Positions 1-13,405 of a DNA stretch of 64,000 bases are shown here, piece by piece. How positions within the stretch are numbered: position 1 is the first letter of the stretch; each line of letters begins with the position of its first letter. Source of the DNA: Panopea generosa (taxonomy: Eukaryota; Mollusca; Bivalvia; Adapedonta; Hiatellidae). The DNA is taken from positions 45,322,236 through 45,386,235 of the forward strand of contig CM055900.1 in NCBI GenBank assembly GCA_029582155.1, in the 5' to 3' direction. Made by a program: the position numbers and the translations under genes. The notes under the pieces are model-generated. The model worked only from the letters and a program-made list of their open reading frames with translations, was not told where the DNA came from and did no database searches.

Positions 1-545
1 AGTCGGTAATGAAAAAAGGGAAGGAATTAATACATTTATTTTTAAGCAAGGAATTATATATATACTGAAATATTCTTATTTGGCTATATTTCAGTCTCAA
101 CTTTATAGTGTTTATGATAAATGTTACAACATGTACATGTTAGTTAAGGCATATCTGTTGTTGTCTGTTTCTGTCAAAGAGGCGATATATATTGACAGCA
201 ATCAGAACAGGCTAGCTAACATATACAAATAATTGATACACATGCGCTTATGTCTATTAAGATATATTTCTCATTCACTGGTTCCTGATTATGACTTTAA
301 CAAAACGAGACTATGTATTCTGTTAATTACTAGATCTAGTACGGTTATGTTATCGAAGATTGCTGAACAATATGTTTTTAATTTCCTGTTTACATTAATC
401 AAACACTTGTTTTGTTTCAGTCCTCAAGAGCATTCCATCCTGTAGATATGATTCACTAATTGAGTGGAAATTAAGTTATCTCAATACAAGATAATACGGG
501 CTTTTGTCCTACATTCAGATAGTGCATCTATTGTGGTGACTGTTC
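1..545. other. intergenic, nothing recognised
   Basis: AT-rich sequence with no conserved coding segment, repeat family or RNA gene that I can support. The open frames in it are short and have no recognisable motif. Confidence 0.5.
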
Positions 546-557
546 AATTTAATATAT

Positions 558-561
<4 letters not shown>

Positions 562-597
<36 letters not shown>
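562..597. repeat. (GA)n microsatellite
   Basis: About 17 uninterrupted GA dinucleotides directly abut the first unit of the 412-bp satellite. Confidence 0.95.
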
Positions 598-599
<2 letters not shown>

Positions 600-2575
600 T
601 TATTTGTGAATAACCAAGGCATAAATGTACAGACCAGACTACGGCGAGTGCGCCTAGTTACAATGCAAACCATAGATACAATATCAAGGCCTCTGCCAAA
701 CCAAATAAATTTGGTGTCGACCATGACTTATATACTATGGAATTACATGCAACACATCTGGACAGGGTGGACAAATTGACATACATGAAATGATAGCTTT
801 ATAGTAGTAGGATCCAGTTAAGGATTCATGACTACTCACATGCTATATAAAGGACAGATTTATAAACCCGTTGGATCATATAAATACAGTGAATTCATAT
901 ATATTTAATTTCATAAAGGGAGATAATTAAATTCACAACAACGGAATTTACTATTTTTGGGATCTTTCCAGATGCTCATTCACAATGCATGATATATATA
1001 TATGGAGATAATTATTTGTGAATAACCAACACATAAATGTACAGACCAGACTACGGCGAGTGCGTCTAGCTACAATGCAAACCATGGATACAATATTAAG
1101 GCCTCTGCCAAACCAAATAAATTTGGTGTCGACCATGACTTATATACTATGGAATTATATGCAACACATCTGGACAGGGTGGACAAATTGACATACATGA
1201 AATGATAGCTTTATAGTAGTAGGATCCAGTTAAGGATTCATGACTACTCACATGTTATATAAAGGACAGATTTATAAACCCGTTGGATCATATAAATACA
1301 GTGAATTCATATATATTTAATTTCATAAAGGGAGATAATAAAATTCACAACAACGGAATTTACGTTTTTGGGATCTTTTTCAGATGCTCATTCACAATGC
1401 ATGATATGTATGTGGAGATAATTATTTGTGAATAACCAAGACATAAATGTACAGACCAGACTACGGCGAGTGCGCTTAGCTACAATGCAAACCATAGATA
1501 CAATATCAAGGCCTCTGCCAAACCAAATAAATTTGGTGTCGACCATGACTTATATACTATGGAATTACATGCAACACATCTGGACAGGGTGGACAAATTT
1601 ACATACATGAAATGATAGCTTTATATGAGTAGGATCCAGTTAAGGATTCATGACTACTCACATGCCATATAAAGGACAGATTTATAAACCCGTTGGATCA
1701 TATAAATACAGTGAATTCATATATATTTAATTTCATAAAGGGAGATAATTAAATTCACAACAACGGAATTTACTATTTTTGGGATCTTTCCAGATGCTCA
1801 TTCACAATGCATGATATATATATATGGAGATAATTATTTGTGAATAACCAACACATAAATGTACAGACCAGACTACGGCGAGCGCGCCTAGCTACAATGC
1901 AAACCATGGATACAATATCAAGGCCTCTGCCAAACCAAATAAATTTGGTGTCGACCATGACTTATATACTATGGAATTACATGCAACACATCTGGACAGG
2001 GTGGACAAATTGACATACATGAAATGATAGCTTTATAGTAGTAGGAATAGTAGTAGGATCCAGTTAAGGATTCATGACTACTCACATGCCATATAAAGGA
2101 CAGATTTATAAACCCGTTGGATCATATAAATACAGTGAATTCATATATATTTAATTTCATAAAGGGAGATAATAAAATTCACAACAACGGAATTTACGTT
2201 TTTGGGATCTTTTTCAGATGCTCATTCACAATGCATGATATGTATATGGAGATAATTATTTGTGAATAACCAAGACATAAATGTACAGACCAGACTACGG
2301 CGAGTGCGCTTAGCTACAATGCAAACCAAAGATACAATGTCAAGGCCTCTGCCAAACCAAATAAATTTGGTGTCGACCTTGACTTATATACTATGGAATT
2401 ACATGCAACACATCTGGACAGGGTGGACAAATTTACATACATGAAATGATAGCTTTATATGAGTAGGATCCAGTTAAGGATTTATGACTACTCACACGCT
2501 ATATAAAGGACAGATTTATAAACCCGTTGGATCATATAGATACAGTGAATTCATATATATTTTATATATATTAAA
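590..2575 (+). repeat. ~412-bp tandem satellite, ~4.8 copies
   Basis: Units start near 590, 1004, 1414, 1826 and 2248, each opening with GGAGATAATTATTTGTGAAT, so the period is 410-422 bp. Copies are more than 90% alike by eye. Units 2 and 4 share diagnostic bases (ACCAACACATAAATG), units 3 and 5 share others (ACCAAGACATAAATG and TATATGAGTAGG), so the array is organised as ~825-bp dimers. Unit 4 has a small insertion repeating a TAGTAGGA motif. The 60-70 residue open frames inside follow from the repetition on both strands and have no recognisable domain, so I do not call them genes. Confidence 0.93.
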
Positions 2576-3185
2576 TTGAACATATATATTATGAGGACAA
2601 CTTTTAAGTTTCCAAAACAGAAACATAAAATACTAGTGTACACCAATTTCTGTTTGATAATAAATAAAGAAATCAGACCCCCGTTGTTTTACAATTTCAT
2701 TAAAAGCATGTCACGGTAAACAGTTCCGAAATAGTCCCCTATCGGCGGTAGTGGATAAATCAAAAGTCAATGTCCTTCGATTTTCGGGTTGACACAGCGT
2801 GCAATCAGGCAATGGGATAAATAGCGACAATTACATTGCTGGAGGGCGTACTTCGCACTTCTTTATTAGGGTTTGTGTTAAAATTGCTATATAAACATTA
2901 ACATATGTTACTTTAATTAAATTTATGCAGAATACAGAATAGTTTATTTTGTGTGTTTAAGGTTTTGATTTTTTCGAGAGTAAGAAAAGATGATTATTTA
3001 AGAATTATTTGATTGTTATTATTAACCTGTATGACTGATTGATGAGTATACTTTCGGTGAAATCATTGAAAATGATACTAGTTGATTATATTAATAATAC
3101 TAATTGTATATTTAACTAATTAGCTTCGTGGATTCGGAGATTATACTTTCTTATTTTATTAATTATCTATATTTAATGATCTAGA
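2576..3185. other. intergenic, nothing recognised
   Basis: Low-complexity AT-rich sequence following the satellite. No coding, RNA or repeat signal that I can defend. Confidence 0.4.
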
Positions 3186-3189
3186 GGAT

Positions 3190-3560
3190 TCTTAATTAAT
3201 TGCAGATATGTCGTGTGTTCGAATTCCCGCCCGTGATGATTGATATACGACATTGCGTCTCATTATCATTCGTCTCTCACCGCTGATTCAAGTGGGAAAG
3301 TTATCAGTTACTGGCGGAGATGGGGTGTGCTCGAGTACTGGTTAACATTTCAGGATTCTAGGAAACAGTGGTAAGGTAAAATGATCGTCTGTTAAACTTC
3401 AATGAAATAAAAATGACGCTAAATATTCAATCAATCATGATTGAAGATAAATATGAAGCATAAATTAAATAAATCAATCAATCACTCAATCAATCATAAT
3501 TGTAGATAAATATGAAGCTTAAATAAATAAATCAATCAATCAATCAATCAATCAAAATTA
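3190..3560 (+). repeat. dispersed SINE-like repeat with (ATCA)n tail
   Basis: The segment from about 3195 to 3420 matches, in reverse complement, 45010-45230. Shared blocks include GATTGATATACGACATTG, CATTCGTCTCTCACC, GGGAAAGTTATCAGTTAC and GTGCTCGAGTACTGGTTAA. The copy here ends in imperfect CAATCAATCA repeats to about 3555, like a SINE tail. It is probably a tRNA-related or 5S-like short retroelement, but I cannot define its promoter boxes. Confidence 0.7.
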
Positions 3561-4600
3561 TAGACAGATATGAAGAATTTATTAACCGTATGCAGACGTA
3601 TATAAAATTATTATAAGATAATCACCGCCCAAACAGGCCTAACTGGTTTAGACAATTTGGGTTCATTACATATGAATTAAATTGAGTGTAGATATTGTTA
3701 TTAAATCAGTACATAAGGCCAAAACATTGCTCTTATATAGCGCTAATAGTATTTATAAGTGAAGTTTTAACCGGTATGTAAGCCTTAATGGGATAATACA
3801 TTCGTTTGTGTATGGTTACGATGATATATCTTTATTACCGTATTGCTATCGTATGTAATCTTATAAAAAGCGTATCGACAGTAATGGTCATTATGCACTA
3901 TTAACAAACTAACTGATGCCATTTAATATTAAATATTAAATATTGTTCGTAGTACTTATAATTCAATGTTTTAAACAGCAATAAGTGTAATAATATCGAT
4001 GACCAGTCAAGTTCTTATTTACCGTCGCGCTTTAAACTTGTCATTTTGGCGAGCATATATCGATGACCAGATCACACCGCTCATAATTATGAAATGTGAA
4101 TTCAAGTGCACCTCTAACCGTTCTGGTAGATGATACGATAAACGCTTAAATTATCCAATCAGCAACTAAATTGCTTGTTTAATAGTTACCGTTTAGCGAT
4201 CGTTTACTAAGCGTTTCCGAAGCGTTCGGCTCGGTAATGGTATTGTTTCCAGTGCCCTGCGATAGGAGGTAAGTCACACATGCTCAACTGATAGCAACAA
4301 TTTCTTAAACACGATGTTTGATTCTACAAATATATTACAAAATCCATTAAACATTATGAGAAATTCAGCTGCGTTGTAAAAATTTTAAACGGATCTGTAC
4401 ATTTCTCTAATAAATCATTTGTATTTTTATAATATGTTTTGCCTCATGGCTATCAACTGAGCAAGGGCACCACAAACCATTTTCAAGATAAAAATGTGCA
4501 TGTTAATGGAGTTTTCATTTTAATACATATATCATTACATCAATCATACTTCATTCAAGTAACAAAAAAAAAAGATTATTTTTACTTTACCGCTAGAAAA
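3561..4600. other. intergenic, nothing recognised
   Basis: AT-rich sequence without supported exons, RNA genes or repeats shared with other parts of the window. Confidence 0.4.
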
Positions 4601-4624
4601 ATTGCATAAGTTGCGGAAACAATC

Positions 4625-5095
4625 AATTTAAACACTTTTGACTAATGAAAGGGCCACAACTCTGAAGAGAATTGGCTGATTATCGAACTTGGCTCAGATT
4701 TTATAGAGATACACACTTTGTATAAGTTGGTTTCAGTTCAGATAAAGAATAATCTAGTTATTGAGCGGAAACGGTAAATTTTAGCATTTTTGACTAATTA
4801 AAGGGCCATAACTCTAAATATAAAAGTATGAACTGCCTGGTTATTAAACTTGGCCTAGATTTTATAGAGATTTATACTTTGTGTAAGTTTGCTTCAGTTC
4901 TGATAAAGAATAATCTAGTTATAGAGCGGAAACTGTAAACTTTAGCATTTTTGACTTGTTAAAGGGCCATTACTCCAAAGTCTGAATTGGCTGGTTATTG
5001 AACTTGGCCTAGATTTTTATAGAGATACACACTTTGTTAAGTTTGGTTTAGTTCTGATGAAAAATACTCTAGTTATTGAACGGAAACGGAAAACA
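4625..5095 (+). repeat. degenerate tandem repeat, ~150-bp unit, three copies
   Basis: Three diverged units each contain AAAGGGCCATAACTC or a close variant, then a GGCTGGTTATTGAACTTGGC-type block, TTTATAGAGATACACACTTTG, and AATAATCTAGTTATTGAGCGG. The block resembles a repeat that is common in bivalve genomes; that identification is from memory. Confidence 0.75.
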
Positions 5096-5960
5096 ATGAG
5101 TGGTTGCTTAGATATTTAACCTGATAAAAAACTTTTAACATGAAAAATAAAGTCTGAAAAGAGCCAGAACACTGCCAATATGCAACCCAGAGTTATGTTT
5201 CTAGTCTCTCTGTGTTCCATTGATGATGCTTGACACACATGTGCAGTTTCATTCATATCCAATGAACGGTTGCATAGATATATTACCTGATAAAAATATT
5301 AACCAGGAAAATCAACGCCGACACCGGGGCGAGTGCAATACCCCCATCACCCCTATTCTACGAATAGTCGAGCTAAAAACAAACGCACTTTGAATAATTA
5401 TTTATTAATAATATTCAAAGTATTTACCAGTTTGTTTAAATATGTTTGCTGAAATATTTTATGAAAGCTAATATATCGATGTACAGGAGATTAAACTTTA
5501 GTTGGAATTAGCTTTCATACAAAATGTAACATTGATACAACGTTATAAATGAGGCTGGCTTTAAAGAAACACACTGTAATCTTTGATTCAATTTTAAGTT
5601 CTATTCACATATCAATCAATATTTAAATATACGATAGCATAAGTCTTTGGACATCATAGACACCGAGTATCTTTATATAAAGCAATGGCAAGTATAACAA
5701 TTTCTCGTTCTGTTTTAGGTCGAACAGGAACATAAGTATATGGTAATAATAATAAAATTAATAATTATAAATGATAAAATAAACATCTAAAAATTGATAC
5801 AAAATAAAATTTAATAATAATAATTATAATTGTTCAATTATAAGTGAATAACAAATATATAAGTATATAACGACAAACAGGCAAGACAATGCAATAAGCT
5901 GTTTAATGACAATATGAGTGCATTTGTTCAAATCCGAAGAATTTTGGTTGAATTGCCACA
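5096..5960 (-). other. downstream flank / possible 3' UTR of receptor gene
   Basis: No coding signal. Read on the minus strand this is downstream of the receptor stop codon. A TTTATT on the plus strand near 5401 would read AATAAA on the minus strand and could be a poly(A) signal, giving a 3' UTR of about 550 nt. This is only a possibility. Confidence 0.25.
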
Positions 5961-6570
5961 TCATACATGTACACCAACGATAGAATTGATATTACCATGT
6001 GAGTAAGCATCATTGATTGACAACTCTTCCATGGCGTTGGTGCTGTTGTCCATCCTCTCATAGTCGGCGTCTCCACGGTCACACTTGTTGTTTATACCGA
6101 CATTTAATTTTGCATACACGTTATCTGTTTGTTTGCTGGTGTTGCGAGTTAAGGCAATATGGCTATATTCAGAAGTTGAGGCATCCGTCGCTTTACAAGC
6201 AACAGTTTCGTCTTGAGTTATGTTACAAGAGTCGTATTCGTTTTCATCAACGCGTCGAGGAGATGTAAATACCTTGGTTTTATTGTTTGGATACGTTATA
6301 GTATGACTATAAGTGTCGTCAGTTGTTCTGAGCGTGCTGTACGCGTTTTCGGTTGTAACTGCTACGGTTACTACTTTAGAAGTAGACGCAGTTGTATCAT
6401 AGGCGCCTTCATCTTGATTGGTGGCTCTCCTTACGTCAATATCCATGGCTACGCCATAGTCATACGTAAGGTTCACGTCTGGAATTGCGTACATACAGTT
6501 TTCATCAGTATTCAAGCTTTTCTTTGTGTCATTGCTTATGGGAGTTTCCTTCTCACTAAGTTGATGTTTG
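5961..6570 (-). CDS. receptor exon 9: cytoplasmic tail
   Basis: 610 nt, acceptor CCTTATTTCAG, ending in a stop at 5961-5963. It codes for residues 320-522, polar and without further hydrophobic spans. Tyrosines are at 347, 356, 358, 377, 397, 407, 413, 432, 455, 472, 490 and 509. SEYSHI (453-458) fits the ITIM consensus; Y397-STL and Y472-AKL are YxxL sites. The spacing from I458 to Y472 is slightly longer than a classical ITAM. Confidence 0.85.
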
Positions 6571-9500
6571 CTGAAATAAGGAGTAGTATGTGTAACATTT
6601 ATATATTAAACAATCATTATATGCTATAATTTCAAAAAACATTTTATAATGCTATACAATGGAAACAAGGCATTTCTGATAATATTACAGATATAATTAA
6701 GATATGTACAATATGCTGAATAAAATATTAACATGCTTCTTTCGTTTTATATACGAAAGTAGTGTAGCAAAGTTGTGACACGTCTCAGAAACTGATATTA
6801 TGCTAGTATGACACCATGTTAAATATCATTATAGACATACTGTCAAAGATCACATAAACTGTTAACGACTGTATCATTTGATTCTTTTGCCATGTAATAT
6901 ATACTAGAAAGTAGACATCAACAAGCAAGACTAATCTCTATACGATAACGTCGGCGCCAACATACACACCCCAGGACTCCAGGACTAATCTCTGTACAAT
7001 ATCATCGACGCCAACATACACACCCCAGGACTCCTTGACTAATCTCTGTACGATACCATCGACACCAACATACAAATCCAAGGACTCCATGACTAATCTC
7101 TGTACAATACCATCCACGCCAACATACACACCCAAGAACCCCATGACTAATCTCTGTACAATACCATCGACGCCAACATACACACCCCAGGACTCCATGA
7201 CTAATATCTATACAATACAAGCGACGCTTACATACACACCGCAGGACCCCATGACTAATGTCTGTACAATACCATTGACGCCAATACCCACATCCCAGGA
7301 CTCCAAGACTTATCTCTATAAAATACCATCGACGCCAATATACCCCAGGACTCCATGACTAATCTCTGTACAATACCATCGACGCCAACATACACACCCC
7401 AAGACTCCATGACTACTATCTGTACAATACCATCGACGCCAACATACAAACCCCAGGACCCCATGACTAATCTATATAAAATACCATCGACGCCAACATA
7501 CACACCCCAGGACTCCATGGCTAATCTCTGTACAATACCGTCGCGGCAAATATACACACTCCAGGACTCCATGACAAATCTTTGTACAATACCATCGACG
7601 CTAACATACACACCTCAGGACTCCATGACTAATCTCTGTACTGTACCATCGATGCCAACATACAAATCCCAGGACTCCAAAACAAACCAACACCACAACT
7701 GCCACCACGATGCCGATGTATATTCCAACTGAAAGTATTGATGATATACCATTAATTCTAACTATTTCTCTTTATATTTTGAAATATACTAGGGGTGTTT
7801 TATAAATAATGCAATTTACCATGTAATTATTTACTTTCAGTCTTTTTATTCAATTCTGAAAACATGTTTGATAGACCGCAATGAGTATACGTCTCAGGTA
7901 CTGGCAAACAGCAGATCCAAGTGAAAGCTTTCCGCGAAGCACAGCGCCTCCCAGCGTGAATCGATTTCAGCCGAGGGAACAGTAAATAGTCACAAGGTGC
8001 CATGTCTGGCGAATAAGGTGGATGCTCCAACACTCGCACTGTTTCCCTGTTCAAATAATACTTCACAATATGAGCCAAATGTGAGGATGTGTTATCATGA
8101 AGGAGCGAAACGTACTTAATGCCGTATTTTGGTCGATGCGCCTTGAAGTATGTGTTCAGTTTCTTAAAAAACAACGATTTTATAGAATTAGGCAGTCACA
8201 CGTCTACCTTGGGAACAGGCACTTGTATTGAGAAGAAAATACAGTACACCACATTCTTCTCTGTTGCAGTTCGTTAGGCAATAACCGGCCTTTTGGCATG
8301 TTTCGTAGCCCATGCACGATTTTAACACATTCATTGTGGCTCCAAAAATGTACCCAAATGTCATCACCAGATATTAAGTCATAAAACACCTTATTGTCAC
8401 ATTTCGGGTACAACTTCAACAATTGTCTGGCCTTTTTAACACGTTGCTGTTTCTGCTTTTTTTGTCACAAATGGTGTATCTTTTTAACAAGTAGGATTTT
8501 GCGTAAAATGAAATAAACTCGTGCCAGTGGTATCCCTGATCGACGGACGAGATCACGTAGAGTTAACGGAACATCGTTCTCTATTAAATTCTTAATTAAA
8601 TGAACATATTTCTTAGTCGCTGCTGATTTTGAACGTCAACAATGTCCAAGGTATTTTTTAGTGCTTCCTCTCAGATTTGAACCGAGATATCCACCTCCTA
8701 ACTGTACTATGAGACATTTCATTATGCCCATATATATCACAAATTTTATTGAAAATGTTTTTGTAATAATTGCATTTATTTACATAGCTTGAATGTATGA
8801 TCGATTTTGTAGCCACTTTTCAGAACGTTTTCAAACCGTTTTTGTATGCAGTGGTATCAAGCTACCTATTTAAAAATGGTTCAACATATATGTACAAAAC
8901 TTCACGCAAGACTAGATAAATGATTGAACATGTATTATAACCGGTTTAACTGGCTGTAGTGCACGTGTATTTCGAGATTTCGTGACGGTTGCATTATTCA
9001 TAAAACACCCTCGTATTCAAGAAATGTTACTCTACACAAGCATATTAATATTAAGTATTGTCTCAAATTTAGTTGCTATCAAATTAAGTTGATATGCGAT
9101 TCACAGATCTTTTAATGTTTAAGGGGTATGATCTTGAAAAGTTTTACTGATATAATTATTTTTACTTAGGACAGGATACTTACCTTTGCTAGTCTTTTCA
9201 GTGTACGGCGAAAACGTACTTATGGTTGGCTGTATACTGCCTGCATAATAATATGATACTTGCTTGATTCATTCATGCTGTACTATCTGATGTTAAATCA
9301 TCTGATGTTTTTTTCATTATACAGTTTGCAATATTAGGCTGTTTATAATATATTTTACTGGCTCATGAAGATCATGTAGATGAAAACAATATCATATTTA
9401 ATCACAGAAATGATATTTGTATTACTTGCTGTGCAATACATCCACAGCAATTTTTGATAGCTTAATACGGCGGGTAATATTTGGTTGGTCGAGAATAACG

Positions 9501-12034
9501 TTTCCTCTTTTGAACAACTCGATTATACATATTACAATTCAGAGTTGTTCGATAATGAATATAAATGTTTTACAAAATAAAATGTTGATTGTATGGATAT
9601 GTATAGGAGTAAATATCAATTTTAGATACTTCACAAGTGTTCATGTCGCACGGTCAGCTCACCATACTTAACAGTTTATATATTTGTTTAATGTTGTATA
9701 CGTTTAATCAGAGACATAGACGTAGTGTCTATGTCTCTCGTTTAATGTAATAGGTTCGTGTTGTCTTCCATATAGATATCGTGTATTTGTTTCTCTTAAT
9801 TATTTATTATATAGCATCATTTATTTTTCATCATTCATTCCATGTATGTAGTATTTATGTCATTCATACAGTTTTGTTGTCTAACTATAATACTCTAAAA
9901 CCTTATTACTAACAACTCTAGTCGGACCTCAGAGTGTATCTTCTCGCTAAATATTTTTCACGCATGTGTACATTAGAAATACACTGAAACTATTTTTTAA
10001 TACCATGCCTTCCGTTCTTTACAGGTAATTATTATGTGAATTATAATTATGGCTTAACATATTGCTATAATTGTTTATGTATGCACACATTAGAAATACA
10101 TTGAAATGGCGAGAACCGTTGTGTCAGTTTATTAGCTCTGGCTATTTTCTAGTTCATGCCTTCTGTACTTTACAGATCATCCTATTACCCCATAAGACAA
10201 TCCGATATACAAATACAACATATATAAAACAGCCGTGACATTTATATACCGTTTAATCAAAATTCCTTAGCTGAAACAATTAAATCATTGCGCAATTCCA
10301 TGATGTAAATGGTTACCATTAGTACAGAGCGCCTTCCCTAATGAGTCGTCCTCTGTGGTAAATCGAACATGGTAATTGTTGTCTCCTGTCACTTCTATGT
10401 AGCCGAACAGTGTGGTTTTACTTGTTTCTACAAATACAGTTAGTATACCAACAAATGCATTACTGTATACATAATATAGTCATTTAATATCAAATATGAT
10501 CCGTTTCAACAAAACATATACATATAACACATTTTTGCTATATATCCAATGTGACCGAATATATTCGAATATTCGTTCGAAAGAATGACCGAATATTCGA
10601 ATATCAATATTGCCATTCGTTGCCATCCTTAATATATATATAACAATTTTTTACTATATATCTATTGTGAGACGCGGGATCCACGACACCACAAACATAA
10701 TATACTGTATATATATATTAATATATATTAATATTATTATATATATATATATAATATACTAATATATATTATGCAAACATACTGATAACATGATTCACCA
10801 CTCCGGAACGGTCAATTACAAAATCGCCACACTTGGGAGCTTAACGACCAAAAGACATGAACATTATAATGTATATGTTATTATTAATGAAAATATCTTG
10901 TCACTTCGAATATAATAAGAAAGATCAAAACAGTTAATTAAGTTACGTATGACTCTAATAAGGAATGAACCGCATTATTGTGTTGCTATAGCCACCGATA
11001 GACTTTATATAGATACGTATATTGACTGTAAACATATTTACAGTTTGACAAACACAATATACACGCCCAACATTATTTATACTGCGGTTATTTTTGTTTT
11101 ACCACATCTTATCAGAGTATATAAATATAGTCATATATTTCATATGTTGTAAAGTCGAAATAGAAAAAAAAACTGTACAGTTTTAACAACTTACATTTTT
11201 ATGAAGATGTATATGAAGATTGTTTCTCGATTTAGATGTTAAGCATGAAGTCATCACAACACACACGCGCGCACGCACGCCACAAGCACGTACGCACGTC
11301 CACACGTACGCCACACGCACGCACGTACGCACGCAGGGGAAGCGACAACAAGTGTAACCGATCTTGAACTATCAGTGGTAAACGTTACAGGATGCTTAAA
11401 CCTAGGTTATAGTTGTACCAATATCATGATCTCTCGTTGCATCATTGCCATCAATAACGTAAGCCTAAATGATACATACGTGTTTTCTTTTCAACTACAT
11501 AACTCCTCAAAAGTCCAGTCCACACATCGCCTTTCGATGAGGAGTTTTGTGTTTGGTCAAACTGGGCGTTATATTTCGCAGGATATTTGTTCTTAGCAAA
11601 ACATATATAAGAAGCTTCACGCCATTTACCAGCGCGTTCGTTTTTATAGACTGTTGCTTCTGCATTGGCTTTTAAGTATTCTGAAATGATAAGCATATTG
11701 GAACCAAGAAACAAACTTATACTAAATGCATGTTGCAAACTTACCTGGCTATTGTATCTGGTGGTAAAATGGAATGGTGTATGATATATACACTCGCTAT
11801 GATGTTTACACGAAAAACGGTCAAGTTGGTCTAAGACCGGATTTTTATCATATGCACATATTAAGACAATATCCGAACTGTAGCTTAATCTTGTATTGTA
11901 AGTTAGAATACATAAAACATAATAACTAATATACATATACAAGAATCAGCATTCTTAAAACACGTAAACACTAGTCAAAAATAAAACGACAAAACGCGTG
12001 GACAGGTGGCTTTTATTTATAAAACATTTGAATA

Positions 12035-12070
<36 letters not shown>

Positions 12071-13365
12071 ATGGTGTTTAGCGTCGCTTTCAACAATTTT
12101 TCAGTCATATCGCGAAGGTGTCTACTTGAGACAGTATTGTAAGCGCTGTCACATTTGTGTATCATGCCGCAGACACATGGTATGATACCCCACCCAGTCA
12201 CATTATACTGACACCGGGCCGATCAGACCTAGAACTCTCCTCTAAATACTGAGCGTCAAGCGAGGAAGCTTCTAGTACTATTTTTAAAGTCTTTGGTATG
12301 ACCCGACATTTGATTATAATGTGGATACTGATTTAAAATCTGAAACTAACCGATAAAATAAACACGTGAAAAAAAGCCAACTGATCTTCCATAGGAAGCC
12401 AAACGTTGTTATCTCCCTTTGAATTTATTTCTGGAAAGGCAGTCACTAGTGTTGTATAGATTCAACGATTTTCAAACTTGATAACATTAACATATTTCAG
12501 TATATTTGTTAAGGATTTTATGACGAAATTCTATATTTAAAGCTAAGTACGTTTATAATATATATATATATATTTGTATCTTAAAATAAACAAATTTGCT
12601 AATATAGCAAAATTGCTGATGGACGCTGTGCTAACGATATGACAATGGACAATGACAAATAGTTTATTTGCTTTAAGACCACCAGCCCTTGCAATATGTT
12701 TTTTTTTATACAAATAAATGTTAACCAAACAGTACGTGAGATTTCAAGATTACACAAAGTATTACTTTATTTATACGCAGTTATACAAGCTTAAAACAGA
12801 ACTATTATATCATAGTAGATATACATTAATGTATAGCTTAACTAGTAACAAATATAACTAATTTTCGTCTTTTAAAGGCATAATGGAAATAAGTTGCTAC
12901 AGATTTTATCAAACTGTCATTTTGTGATATACAATATCACTCTGACTGTATGGTATAGAACAATGCTAGTGTGAGTTTGAAGAGAGGTCACGTCAACTTT
13001 GAAACTATTTCACTCGTTGGAAGTACATGTGCAATAAGGACAATTTCGAAACTAACTATAAGAATGTGGTTTAATGCTATTTTCAAGACATTATAGATAG
13101 TTTGTTGAATATATCAATGGTTTAAGTAACATGTTTATATAAATATACTTTATACCCGACCTAGCAGTCTCACATATGTGTATTCCTCAACATGCTTGCG
13201 GCATATAAAATCACATTTTTTTTTCTACTTTCGTAAATATATAGTGGTATATTTTTTACAACATATAGTTGATATCTTTTAAGCAAGTGTTTAAATAAAA
13301 GTAGTATATATTGTGATTGGATAAACGAAATTAATTATGAACATATTGTGCATACTTGTTCGTAA

Positions 13366-13405
<40 letters not shown>

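Noticed and set aside
951-2444. Repeated 60-61 codon frames in the satellite, such as NNQDINVQTRLRRVRLATMQ
   Set aside because: They repeat with each satellite unit on both strands and have no family resemblance.
3429-3560. Possible CRISPR-like array from evenly spaced CAATCAATCA blocks
   Set aside because: It is a simple-sequence tail of a SINE-like repeat with no spacers of fixed length, in an animal genome.
6017-6629. Plus-strand frames of 83 and 138 codons opposite the receptor tail
   Set aside because: Shadows of the minus-strand exon 9, which has splice sites, matching phase and tyrosine motifs.
7035-7732. Open frames of 107 and 125 codons with PMTNLCTIPSTPTYTPQDS-type repeats on the plus strand
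   Set aside because: Antisense reading of the 54-bp minisatellite, again caused by a period divisible by three. The minus-strand relation to the transmembrane exon explains the sequence better.
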